Part shown: piece after piece, positions 31,553-39,943 of the stretch
Numbering within the stretch: position 1 is the stretch's first letter
Layout: each line of letters starts with the position of its first letter
Source of the DNA: a bacterium
GTDB lineage: Bacteria > Actinomycetota > Coriobacteriia > Coriobacteriales > CADBOM01
DNA: 61,456 bases
Direction: 5' to 3'
Assembly: GCA_024698685.1 (NCBI GenBank)
Contig: JAILQZ010000012.1
Coordinates: 1 to 61,456 of the forward strand
Program-made: the position numbers and the translations under genes
The notes under the pieces: generated by a model
What the model saw: only the letters and a program-made list of their open reading frames with translations
What the model was told of the DNA's origin: nothing
Database searches by the model: none

Positions 31553-32101
31553 CTAGAATGCCGCGATGAGCTCCTCGTTGGTGTAGGCGTCAGCGCCGTA
31601 GCACTCCTTGAGGTATGCGAGTCCGCCCTCGTACTGCTCCGGGGTGAAGGAGTTCAGGCACTCCTTGGCCGCGACGACGTCATAGCCGAGGCAATACGCG
31701 TCTGCCGAGGTATGGCGGCAGCACATATGGCAATGCAGGCCGGTGATGACGACGGTCTCGACGCCGAGCTCGCGAAGGAGGATATCGAGGTTGGTCTGGA
31801 AGAAGCCGGAATAGCGGCGCTTCGGGACGACGTAGTCGGCATCGCAGAGGCCGAGCTCGGGGATGACCTCGGCGCCAGGGGTTCCGACGATTGCGTGGTC
31901 GCCCCAGAGGGCCAGCTCGCGGTCGATGTCCTTGATGTGCGCGTCATTGCAGAAGATGACCGGCACGCCCTTCTCGCGTGCTGCCGCGAGAAGCTGTGCG
32001 GTGGGCTCTACGATGGCGGTTGCGAAGGGGCCGCCGAGCGGTCCGGTCACGAAGTCGTTGAGCATGTCCACTACGAGGATCGCTGGTTTCTTAAGCTCCA
32101 T
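31553..32101 (-). CDS. Cysteine hydrolase (isochorismatase family)
   Basis: 'AILVVDMLNDFVTGPLGG', 'VVPKRRYSGFFQTNLDILLRELGVETVVITGLHCHMCCRHTSADAY'. Confidence 0.88.
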   Translation of the reverse strand: MELKKPAILVVDMLNDFVTGPLGGPFATAIVEPTAQLLAAAREKGVPVIFCNDAHIKDIDRELALWGDHAIVGTPGAEVIPELGLCDADYVVPKRRYSGFFQTNLDILLRELGVETVVITGLHCHMCCRHTSADAYCLGYDVVAAKECLNSFTPEQYEGGLAYLKECYGADAYTNEELIAAF

Positions 32102-32170
32102 GGTTTTCTCCTTCTCTCGTTGCTTTCGATTCGGTTGATTCGTTCCAATAACAATTCTAATGCGTTTTGC

Positions 32171-32374
32171 CTATTTGTCTTCGAGTTGTACCTCGGTTTC
32201 CGCCATTTGTCCGATTACAAGCTCGTAGGGGATGAATACCTGGCCGCAATTCGGGCACGCGTCGACATCGTTGGAGAACGAGACGCCCATGTACTCGAAG
32301 TTGGAGGAGATCTTCTCGAGAGGCACGTTGCACTTGCAGCAGATCAGCTCTCGCTCAGGGATTGGGACACCCAT
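32171..32374 (-). CDS. Small Cys-rich redox protein (resembles the DVU_1557-type family from aldehyde oxidoreductase loci)
   Basis: 67 aa 'MGVPIPERELICCKCNVPLEKISSNFEYMGVSFSNDVDACPNCGQVFIPYELV...'; overlaps the 3' end of the upstream gene. Family name from memory. Confidence 0.65.
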   Translation of the reverse strand: MGVPIPERELICCKCNVPLEKISSNFEYMGVSFSNDVDACPNCGQVFIPYELVIGQMAETEVQLEDK

Positions 32375-34641
32375 TGCTTCCCCTCCTTGATATGCATGCG
32401 GTGGCAGTATGCGTCGAGAATCTCCCATGCGCTGCCTTGCGGCCTGTACTTGACCCAATAGGTCATGAACCCGATCTGCAGATGGCCGATGAAGCAATCC
32501 TCTTCGGGGTAGTAGAGCTTTTGGTTGTGAGCCTCGCAGTGCGCAAGCGTTTGCGCGATGTCGCTGATGTAGATCCAGCGGTCGCTGATGGTCTGGGCGA
32601 GCTCGTCGCCGATGATCAGCTCGAGATCGCCGGTTTGGGGCTTGGGCTCGGAGGCTTCGCGGCCCCAGACGTTCGCCTCGAGCTCGCGCTTGGTGGCGAA
32701 GCGGTTCTCCCTGCGCTGGGTTAGCAGGGGAGACGCTGCGGTGGAGGGGTTGAGGCCCAGCGCGATGTCGAGGATGTGCGCGCAGTCTCCGCAGCTCGCA
32801 TGCAGCGTGTTGCGGCAGTTCGTGCAGTAGGTGACGATCGTGCGGCCCTCGCCCATCCTCTCGACGGCGCGCTTCGCGACGCTGTTCGCCATCTTGTCGT
32901 TGGCGAGCCGGTATTGGCCGCCCCAGCCGCAGCAGGCGGCCTCTCCGAGCGCGTCGTTCTCGCACGCCACGCGCAGGCCAGCCTTCTCGACGAGCCTCCT
33001 TGCGCCCTCGCGCGATGCGCTGTCGAGCCTGGTGGAGCAGGGGTGGAAGAGGCTGACCTCCTCACTGGATGCGACGGTCTTGCCGAGGCCGGCTTCGATG
33101 GCTTCCGCGAACTCGGGCAGCTCGTAGAGAGAGACGACTTGCGCCTCGGGGATCGCCTCGGCCAGCTGGAAGATGCAGCTGGTGCATGCGCAGATCAGCT
33201 TTGGCCTGTCAAGCGACTCCCATTCCTCGCGCAGCCTGCGCTGATGAGCCGCCCTGCCCGCCACGTTGCCTGCCCAATACTCCGGTGCTCCGCAGCAGGT
33301 GAGCATCAGCGAGGTGCCCGGGAGCGCCTTGCGCAGCAGCTCGTAGGTCTTGGTGACGTAGCGTGGGTCGGAGGCGCCGAGCTGGCAGCCAGGGAAGAAC
33401 GCGAATTCGCCGGGCTCGCTGCCGGGGCTGTCGATGAGCTGCGCAGCCTGCGACGTGGCCTCGGCCATGTCGCGCAGCCAGAACTCGGAGTAGGCCACCG
33501 GCATCGTGCCCTCCTCGAACATCTGGGCGCGCGCATCCTCGAAGACGGCGCGCACGTCGACTCCGTAGGGGCAGATGTCCTTGCAGATGCCGCAGAAATC
33601 GCAGCTGGCTACCATGCGCGTTGCCAGGCGCGTGTTGGAGGCGGGGGCAACCGTGCTGCGCACCGTCTCGGCCATGCGGTCGGGGTACTTGCTGAACTCG
33701 GGGATCAGCGGGCATTGCTTCATGCAGATGTCGCAGTCGCAAAGGAGGCATCGCTGCGCCTCGGCGAGGGCCTCCTCCATCGTGTACGCATCGCCCGCAG
33801 GCTCGATGCGCGGAGTTTCGACGAGAAGCGCCGGGTCGGGCTTGTTCGACTTCTCGCGCGGGGGGAACGTCAGGTCGAGGGTGCTGCCGGTGTTGATGTA
33901 CATCTCCATCATGTTGGCGGCCTCGTTGCCGTGCCTGACCGCCTCGGCAGGCGTGGAGCCTATCAGCGAGCCGCCGAAGAAGACGTTTCCGTTGACCATG
34001 AGAGGGGAGCGCCTGATGGCGCGCTCGAGCAGACCGAAGTCCTCGCCGCCGGCGCCGGTGGCCACGTAGATCGTCTGCGCATCGATCTCGCGCAGCTCCT
34101 CGAGCGTGGTTATGGGCGTCGAGAGCCTGAGCTCATAGCTCCTATGCTTGAACTGGTGCTCGATTTCGGAAAGGTAGATCTCCTTGTCGAGCAGCTGGGC
34201 GAGCGATCCGCCGACTTCGTCGCGCGCCTCGTAGAGCGTCACGTTGTACTTGCGCTCGGCGAGCCTGATGGCGCACGCCAAGCCGCTCAGCCCCGCACCG
34301 ATGATGGCGATGCGATGCTCCTTGGCGGGGACGTTGAGCTTGATGGGGTCGGTGCGCTTGGCGCTGTCGATGATCGCGCGCTCGATGCCTCGAAGGTTGA
34401 GCGGCGCGTCGGTCGAGTTGCGCTCGCAGACGCGCTCGCACGGGGCATCGCAGATGTTGCAGATGATCTTGGGAAAGATGACCGCATCGCGCAGCAGGCG
34501 ATAGGCCGAGTCGATCTTGCCGCGCTTGAAGCGCGCTATCAGCGTCTTGATATCGAGGTTGAAGGGGCAGTGCGCGGAGCACGCCGGCGGCTGGCCATGC
34601 GTGCAGTCCGCAAGCATCTTGGCATAGTCCTTCATGCGCAC
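32344..34641 (-). CDS. FAD-dependent oxidoreductase fused to [4Fe-4S] dicluster and Cys-rich CCG (HdrB/GlpC-like) domains
   Basis: GltD-like N-terminal FeS 'CSAHCPFNLDIKTLIARFKRGK...CNICDAPCERVCER', FAD 'IAIIGAGLSGLACAIRLAERKYNVTLYEA', 'CLLCDCDICMKQCP...CDFCGICKDICPYG', 'FFPGCQLG...CCGAPEYWAGN', 'FHPCSTRLD...CCGWGGQYRL...CTNC'. Confidence 0.85.
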   Translation of the reverse strand: MRMKDYAKMLADCTHGQPPACSAHCPFNLDIKTLIARFKRGKIDSAYRLLRDAVIFPKIICNICDAPCERVCERNSTDAPLNLRGIERAIIDSAKRTDPIKLNVPAKEHRIAIIGAGLSGLACAIRLAERKYNVTLYEARDEVGGSLAQLLDKEIYLSEIEHQFKHRSYELRLSTPITTLEELREIDAQTIYVATGAGGEDFGLLERAIRRSPLMVNGNVFFGGSLIGSTPAEAVRHGNEAANMMEMYINTGSTLDLTFPPREKSNKPDPALLVETPRIEPAGDAYTMEEALAEAQRCLLCDCDICMKQCPLIPEFSKYPDRMAETVRSTVAPASNTRLATRMVASCDFCGICKDICPYGVDVRAVFEDARAQMFEEGTMPVAYSEFWLRDMAEATSQAAQLIDSPGSEPGEFAFFPGCQLGASDPRYVTKTYELLRKALPGTSLMLTCCGAPEYWAGNVAGRAAHQRRLREEWESLDRPKLICACTSCIFQLAEAIPEAQVVSLYELPEFAEAIEAGLGKTVASSEEVSLFHPCSTRLDSASREGARRLVEKAGLRVACENDALGEAACCGWGGQYRLANDKMANSVAKRAVERMGEGRTIVTYCTNCRNTLHASCGDCAHILDIALGLNPSTAASPLLTQRRENRFATKRELEANVWGREASEPKPQTGDLELIIGDELAQTISDRWIYISDIAQTLAHCEAHNQKLYYPEEDCFIGHLQIGFMTYWVKYRPQGSAWEILDAYCHRMHIKEGKQWVSQSLSES

Positions 34642-34686
34642 CCTCGCTGTTCGCCGGCATTTCCTTCGACTTTCGATTATACAGCC

Positions 34687-34722
34687 GAAAAAGAGCTCCC
34701 CGGCCTACGCCTTGGGGAGCTC
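34687..34722 (-). terminator. Terminator hairpin between aldehyde oxidoreductase 2 and the FAD/CCG gene
   Basis: Minus strand GAGCTCCCC-aaggcgtaggcc-GGGGAGCTC then TTTTTC. Confidence 0.85.
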
Positions 34723-34749
34723 CTCTCGCTTGGGGCATGTGCGGCAACG

Positions 34750-37626
34750 CTACATCTGCAGCATCGGGCTTCCCATGAGAGCCACGGGGTTCTCGACGAT
34801 CTCCTCGACCTCATCCCAGAACTCGGAGCCCATGTAGTACTCCTCGGGCTCGGGGCACGGCTGGCCAGCGGCTATCGCGTCGAGGCCGGCCTTGACCTTG
34901 TCGGGCGTTGCGGGAATCTCGTGGATCCTGACGCCGCATGCGTCGTCGATCGCGTTGAGGACGGCGACATGGTCGGAGGACTGGAACATCTCGGAGCAGC
35001 CGGAGGAGCCGAACTCCGCGTTGCTGCGCTCGTTGTTGCAGAACATGATCTCGATGTCATCGGGGATCATCTCGCAGTCGGGGATGCCCGCGCCGATCAT
35101 GTTGCCGTGCTTCTTGACGTCGGAGTAGTCCTCGGAAAGCGCGAAGCCGATCGAGTGCGAGATTCCTCCGAAGCCCTGGCCCAGCACCGAGTTGAGGTTG
35201 CCGACCCTGCCGATGTCGCAGATCGCCTTCATGCCGAGGACCTTGACCTTGCCCGTAGCGGTGTCGACCTCGACCTCGGCCAGGTAGATGGCGTACATGT
35301 AGGTGGGGATCGGCGAGCCGTTGCCGTCGTTCGGGTCGAGCTCGACGAGCCCGTCGATGTGGGCTCCGTTGATCCAGGTGCCCTCGTATGCGGTGTCGAT
35401 GCCCTCGGCGACGCACTCGTCATAGGTGCGGAACGTGCCGTCGTCCTTCTTGAGTGCCTTCATCATGTCATTGGCTGCGAGCACTACCGCGTGCGAGTTC
35501 ATCATGTGCGAGCGCGAGCCGGCTGCAGGGCCGGAGTCGGGGCAGAACTTCGTATCGTTGGTGCGGATGACGACTTGATCGGGGGTGATGCCCATCTCCT
35601 TGAGCGCCTGCGCGACGACGAGCTGGTTGCCCGCGTCGGCACCCTGGCCCATCTCCTCCCAGGTGTTGTAGACCTCGACCTTGCCATCGGGGCGCAGCTC
35701 GAGGCGGGCGCCCGCCATATCTCCGCCACCGGTGGTGCAGTTGTATCCTCCGAGCGCCAGTCCTACGCCGCGACGCTTCTCCGGAGTGCTCTCGGCCTCG
35801 GCTCGAGCCTTGGCCTCCTTGTAGAAGGGTTCGATGCGCTCGAGCAGCTCGGGGGAGCTGATCTCGAAGTAGGGATAGTTCGTCGTCATGAGGTCGCCAT
35901 TGTGAGCGACGTTGATCTTGCGGAACCCGAGCGGGTCGATGCCCACCTTGCGAGCGAGCATGTCGACGATCGCCTCGCCGCAGGAGTACGCCTGCGGGGA
36001 GCCGAAGCCGCGGTAGGTGGTGCAGAACGCATGGTTCGTGGTGGCTCCGCGCACGAGTCCGGTGATGTTGGGGATCACGTAGTGGAATCCGTTGAACAGG
36101 GCGAAGCGCTGGAGGATGCTGGTGAGCACCATCGGGTAGGCTCCGCCGTCGACGCCGAAGTCGTACTTGAACGCGGTGATCTTGCCGCTCTCATCGCACG
36201 CCATGGTCGCGTTGCTGTAGCTGGCTGCGCGCTTGCCGCTGAAGTGCTGGAACTCCTCCCAGCTCAGGGAGAGCGAGATCGGGCGTCCGTCGAGCGCCAG
36301 CGATGCCACCGCAGCCAGAGCGAAGCCGTTGAGGCCCATGCCCCAGCCGAAGGTGCCGCCGGTTGGGTTCAAGACAACGCGGATCTTGTCAGGGGGCAGG
36401 CCGATAGCCTGCGAGATCGCGAACTTGACCAGGTAGACGGCTTGCGCCTTGCAGTGGATCGTCAGCAGCCCGTCGGCGTCGACATAGGCCTGCATGACGT
36501 CGCCTTCGATCGACATGTGCGGCTCACGCGAGGTGGAGAAGCTGCTCGTGATGGAATAGGCGGAATCGTCGATGATCTCGTCGATGTTCTCGAAGTCGCC
36601 CTTGAAGACCGGCTGCACGATGAACTGGTTGGCATCGCCAGGATGGATGTCCATCGCGCCGGGAGCGACGGCCTCGACGTAGTTGTGGTACTCGGGGAGC
36701 TGCTCGAGCTCGACTTGGACCTTGGCGGCAGCGGCGCGCGCATGCTCCGGGGAGTCGGCCGCAACCATCGCGACGACGTCGCCGTAGCGGTAGATCGTCT
36801 CGCCGCAGAGGACGGGAGCGTTCAGGAACTTCTGCTTGTCGCGGGGATGGCGTGCGGGCATGCCGAGGTTGTTGGTGCCCTTGACATCGTCGGCCGTGAT
36901 CGCCTTGATGAAGCCGGGCATCTTCTCGGCTTCGGAGAAGTCGATCGAGAGGACCTTGGCATGATAGGCCTTGCGCGGCTGGACGATGGCGATGTAGATC
37001 GTCTCGTCGGGCATCTTCAGCGCGATGTCGTCGCCGTAGTCGCAAAGGCCGGTGACCTTGGCCAGCGCGTCGGGCCTCGGGATGGCCGAGCCGTAGAACT
37101 CGCCGTCCTCGGGCATCTTGTAGGTGATGTCGTCCATCGTCTTCTCGCCTCGCATGACCGCAGCGGCCTCCATGACGGCGTCGACGATCTGCTTGTAGCC
37201 GGTGCAGCGGCAGATGTTGCGGTGCTTCTTGAACCAGGCACGCACCTCCTCGCGCGTGGGCGAGGGGTTCTCAAGCAGCAGCTGGTAGGCCGAGACGATG
37301 AATCCAGGGGTGCAGAATCCGCACTGGACCGCTCCGCAGAAGATCCAGGCCTGTTGAAGCGGGTGAAGGTGCTGGGGCGTGCCGATGCCCTCGATCGTGG
37401 TGATCTCGCTGTACTCGGGCACCGCCTTGAGCTTGCGGGTGCAGGAGCGGATCACCTTGCCGTTGAGGATGACCGAGCAGGAGCCGCACATTCCGGTGCC
37501 GCATCCCACCTTGACGCCGGTCAGGCCCAGACGGCGCAGTGCCGTGGCTAGGGTGTCCTTCTCGAGGTCGACGATCATCATTCGGTCAACGCCGTTGACC
37601 TTTAGCCAGTATCTGTTGATTTGCAT
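34750..37626 (-). CDS. Mop-type molybdenum aldehyde oxidoreductase, paralogue 2
   Basis: 958 aa, collinear with 21038..23908; 'CGTGMCGSCSVILNGKVIRSC', 'QCGFCTPGFIVSAYQLLLENPSPTREEVRAWFKKHRNICRCTGYK', 'SGCSEMFQSSDHVAVLNAI'. Confidence 0.9.
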   Translation of the reverse strand: MQINRYWLKVNGVDRMMIVDLEKDTLATALRRLGLTGVKVGCGTGMCGSCSVILNGKVIRSCTRKLKAVPEYSEITTIEGIGTPQHLHPLQQAWIFCGAVQCGFCTPGFIVSAYQLLLENPSPTREEVRAWFKKHRNICRCTGYKQIVDAVMEAAAVMRGEKTMDDITYKMPEDGEFYGSAIPRPDALAKVTGLCDYGDDIALKMPDETIYIAIVQPRKAYHAKVLSIDFSEAEKMPGFIKAITADDVKGTNNLGMPARHPRDKQKFLNAPVLCGETIYRYGDVVAMVAADSPEHARAAAAKVQVELEQLPEYHNYVEAVAPGAMDIHPGDANQFIVQPVFKGDFENIDEIIDDSAYSITSSFSTSREPHMSIEGDVMQAYVDADGLLTIHCKAQAVYLVKFAISQAIGLPPDKIRVVLNPTGGTFGWGMGLNGFALAAVASLALDGRPISLSLSWEEFQHFSGKRAASYSNATMACDESGKITAFKYDFGVDGGAYPMVLTSILQRFALFNGFHYVIPNITGLVRGATTNHAFCTTYRGFGSPQAYSCGEAIVDMLARKVGIDPLGFRKINVAHNGDLMTTNYPYFEISSPELLERIEPFYKEAKARAEAESTPEKRRGVGLALGGYNCTTGGGDMAGARLELRPDGKVEVYNTWEEMGQGADAGNQLVVAQALKEMGITPDQVVIRTNDTKFCPDSGPAAGSRSHMMNSHAVVLAANDMMKALKKDDGTFRTYDECVAEGIDTAYEGTWINGAHIDGLVELDPNDGNGSPIPTYMYAIYLAEVEVDTATGKVKVLGMKAICDIGRVGNLNSVLGQGFGGISHSIGFALSEDYSDVKKHGNMIGAGIPDCEMIPDDIEIMFCNNERSNAEFGSSGCSEMFQSSDHVAVLNAIDDACGVRIHEIPATPDKVKAGLDAIAAGQPCPEPEEYYMGSEFWDEVEEIVENPVALMGSPMLQM

Positions 37627-37831
37627 GTTTCTTCTCCCAAAAAAGTGACGCTATGAGCAAAAAAGCTGCTCGGTAGAAATTCACTCTAGCACAGCGCACA
37701 ATGGCGACCGCCAAGGATACGGCGAACTGCACGTCCGCACGTTTCCCTTTTTGGCGAATCCGAGCCATGAAGATGGTTTATAGTTTCAGCAGAGGAAAGC
37801 AAGCGCATAGAAAGCGGGAAGGAAGCCAGCT

Positions 37832-39841
37832 ATGAGCATCGAGAAGTACCCCCATCTTCTGTCGCCCCTGAAGGTGGGCAACGTGATATTCCGCAACCGC
37901 ATCTTCGCGGCCCCCAATGGCTGCCAATACCTCGACTACGGCAACCTGCCATCCGCAGCGGGTGCGGCCTTCTACGAGCGCAAGGCCATGGGTGGAGCGG
38001 CTGCAGTTGCGCTGGGAGAGTGCATCGTCGACTCCGCCACCGGTCAGGCCCACGCCTACCAGATCCTGCTCGACAACCCGCAGGCGTTGCCTCCGCTGGC
38101 CTCCGCGGCCACTGCGATCAACCGCCACGGCGCGATCTCCTGCATCCAGCTGCAGCATTGCGGAATGTTCTCGCATCTGGTCTACGAACGCGGCGGCCAG
38201 CTGCTGGGCCCAGTGGACATGGCGGTGCCGGACATGCACCATACCAACAACGACGGCCACGAGGTGGCCCGCGTATCCGTCGATGGCATGCGCCATGTGC
38301 GCGGGATGACGGAGGAGGAGATCGAGAAGCTCATCCGCGATTTCGGCAAGGCTGCGAAGCTGGTGAAGCAGGCGGGCTTCGGCATGGTGATGCTCCACGC
38401 CGGGCACGGCTGGGGCCTGGCGCAGTTCATCTCGCCCAACGTGAACACCCGCAACGACCGTTGGGGCGGCCCTGCTCTGGAGAACCGCATGCGGCTGCCG
38501 CTGGCGGTGATCGAGAGCGTGCGCAAGGCCGTCGGCCCAGGAGTCCCGATCGAGGTGCGCATCAGCGGCGCGGAGCGCATCGACACCGGCTACGACATCG
38601 ACGAGGGCATCGCCATCGCCAAGGCGCTCGACGGCAAGGCTGATATCATCCATGTCTCCGCTGGGCATCACGAGTCGCCCTACGCCACCACGATCACCCA
38701 TCCCGGCATGTTCCAGGAGGACGGCTGCAATGTGAAGTACGCGGCCGAGATCAAGAAGCACGTGCAGGCTCCCGTGGCCACTGTGGGCGCACTGACCGAC
38801 CCCGCCTTCTTGGAGGAGATCATCGCCTCTGGCAAGGCCGACATCGTGAGTCTGGGGCGTCAGATGCTGGCCGACCCCGACCTGCCCCTCAAGGCGCGCA
38901 TCGGCCGCGAAGACGACATCGATCGCTGCATGCGTTGCTGCGCCTGCTTCTCCAATAGCACGCGAACCCGCAGGCGAGCCTGCGCGATCAATCCCGAGAT
39001 CGGCCGCGAGCTGGAGGAGAGGTACGCCAAGCCGGCCGCCAACCTCAAGCGTGTGCTGGTGGTTGGAGGTGGAGTGGCCGGCATGGAGGCCGCTCTCACT
39101 GCAGCCAAGCGCGGCCACGAGGTCATCCTCTGCGAGGCCACCGGCCGTCTGGGCGGGGTTCTCAACTGCGAGGAGGCCGTGCCCTTCAAGGCGAGGCTGG
39201 CAGAGTACCTGCAGAGGCAGGCCCGTAGGGTGCAGGAGGCAGGCGTCGATGTGTGCCTGAACGCCCCGGTCACCCCTGGGTTGGCCAAAGAGCTTCAACC
39301 CGACGTCATCATCGCCGCTCTTGGAGCGCGCCCGGTCAAGCCCCCCATCCCGGGCATCGACGGCTCGAACGTCTTCGGCGCGGAGCACATCTACACCCGC
39401 CCGGAGGAGGCTGGCCAGCGCGTGGTTATACTCGGTGGCGGACTCGTCGGCATCGAGCTGGGCCTCTTTCTGGCCGACCTCGGTCGAAAGATCACGCTGG
39501 TGGAGATGCTGCCCGACTTCAATGACGGCGGCAACATGGTCCACATGAACAGCCTGCGCCTGCAGATCCCTGCGAAGGACCTCGACGTCCATCTCTCCAC
39601 GCGCGCGAAGGAGATCCGCCTCGATGGAGTGCTGGCAGAGTGCTCGGGAGAGGATGTTTTCTTCCCAGCGGACACCGTGGTCTACGCCGTGGGCCAGCGA
39701 CCCTTGAGCGAGGAGGCCCTGGCCCTCAACGACTGCGCCCCCGAGTTCTATGCGGTGGGCGATTGCCTTGGCGCTAGGAACATCCTCGCAGCCACCTCCG
39801 CGGCATACCAGGCAGCCTTGGATGCGGGGAGGCTCGCGTAG
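37832..39841 (+). CDS. NADH:flavin oxidoreductase / 2-enoate reductase family (OYE-like TIM barrel + FeS + FAD/NAD domain)
   Basis: 'HLLSPLKVGNVIFRNRIFAAPNG', 'FISPNVNTRNDRWGG', 'CMRCCACFSNSTRTRRRACAINP', 'RVLVVGGGVAGMEAALTAAKRGHEVILCEA', 'VVILGGGLVGIELGLFLA'. Confidence 0.9.
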   Translation: MSIEKYPHLLSPLKVGNVIFRNRIFAAPNGCQYLDYGNLPSAAGAAFYERKAMGGAAAVALGECIVDSATGQAHAYQILLDNPQALPPLASAATAINRHGAISCIQLQHCGMFSHLVYERGGQLLGPVDMAVPDMHHTNNDGHEVARVSVDGMRHVRGMTEEEIEKLIRDFGKAAKLVKQAGFGMVMLHAGHGWGLAQFISPNVNTRNDRWGGPALENRMRLPLAVIESVRKAVGPGVPIEVRISGAERIDTGYDIDEGIAIAKALDGKADIIHVSAGHHESPYATTITHPGMFQEDGCNVKYAAEIKKHVQAPVATVGALTDPAFLEEIIASGKADIVSLGRQMLADPDLPLKARIGREDDIDRCMRCCACFSNSTRTRRRACAINPEIGRELEERYAKPAANLKRVLVVGGGVAGMEAALTAAKRGHEVILCEATGRLGGVLNCEEAVPFKARLAEYLQRQARRVQEAGVDVCLNAPVTPGLAKELQPDVIIAALGARPVKPPIPGIDGSNVFGAEHIYTRPEEAGQRVVILGGGLVGIELGLFLADLGRKITLVEMLPDFNDGGNMVHMNSLRLQIPAKDLDVHLSTRAKEIRLDGVLAECSGEDVFFPADTVVYAVGQRPLSEEALALNDCAPEFYAVGDCLGARNILAATSAAYQAALDAGRLA

Positions 39842-39871
39842 GGTCAGCCCCATCGTTTGGCTGGAAATGAA

Positions 39872-39906
39872 GCGCCCCTTGCGGCCAAGCGGCTGCAAGG
39901 GGCGTC
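39872..39906 (+). terminator. Terminator hairpin downstream of enoate reductase
   Basis: GCGCCCCTTGC...GCAAGGGGCGT followed by cgtttt. Confidence 0.75.
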
Positions 39907-39943
39907 GTTTTGCATGTCGACCGGCTTGCGAGGGCAGCGCCGA

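Noticed and set aside
32375-32965. Upstream part of the 264-aa minus-strand ORF containing the small Cys-rich protein
   Set aside because: Only the last 67 codons (from ATG 32374) look coding; the rest is an alternative frame of the FAD/CCG gene.
32776-37551. 1591-aa plus-strand ORF antisense to mop2 and the FAD/CCG gene
   Set aside because: Composition is the typical mirror of a high-GC3 coding strand (D/V/L/G/H/R-rich, no domain). The minus-strand genes in the same interval carry unambiguous conserved motifs.
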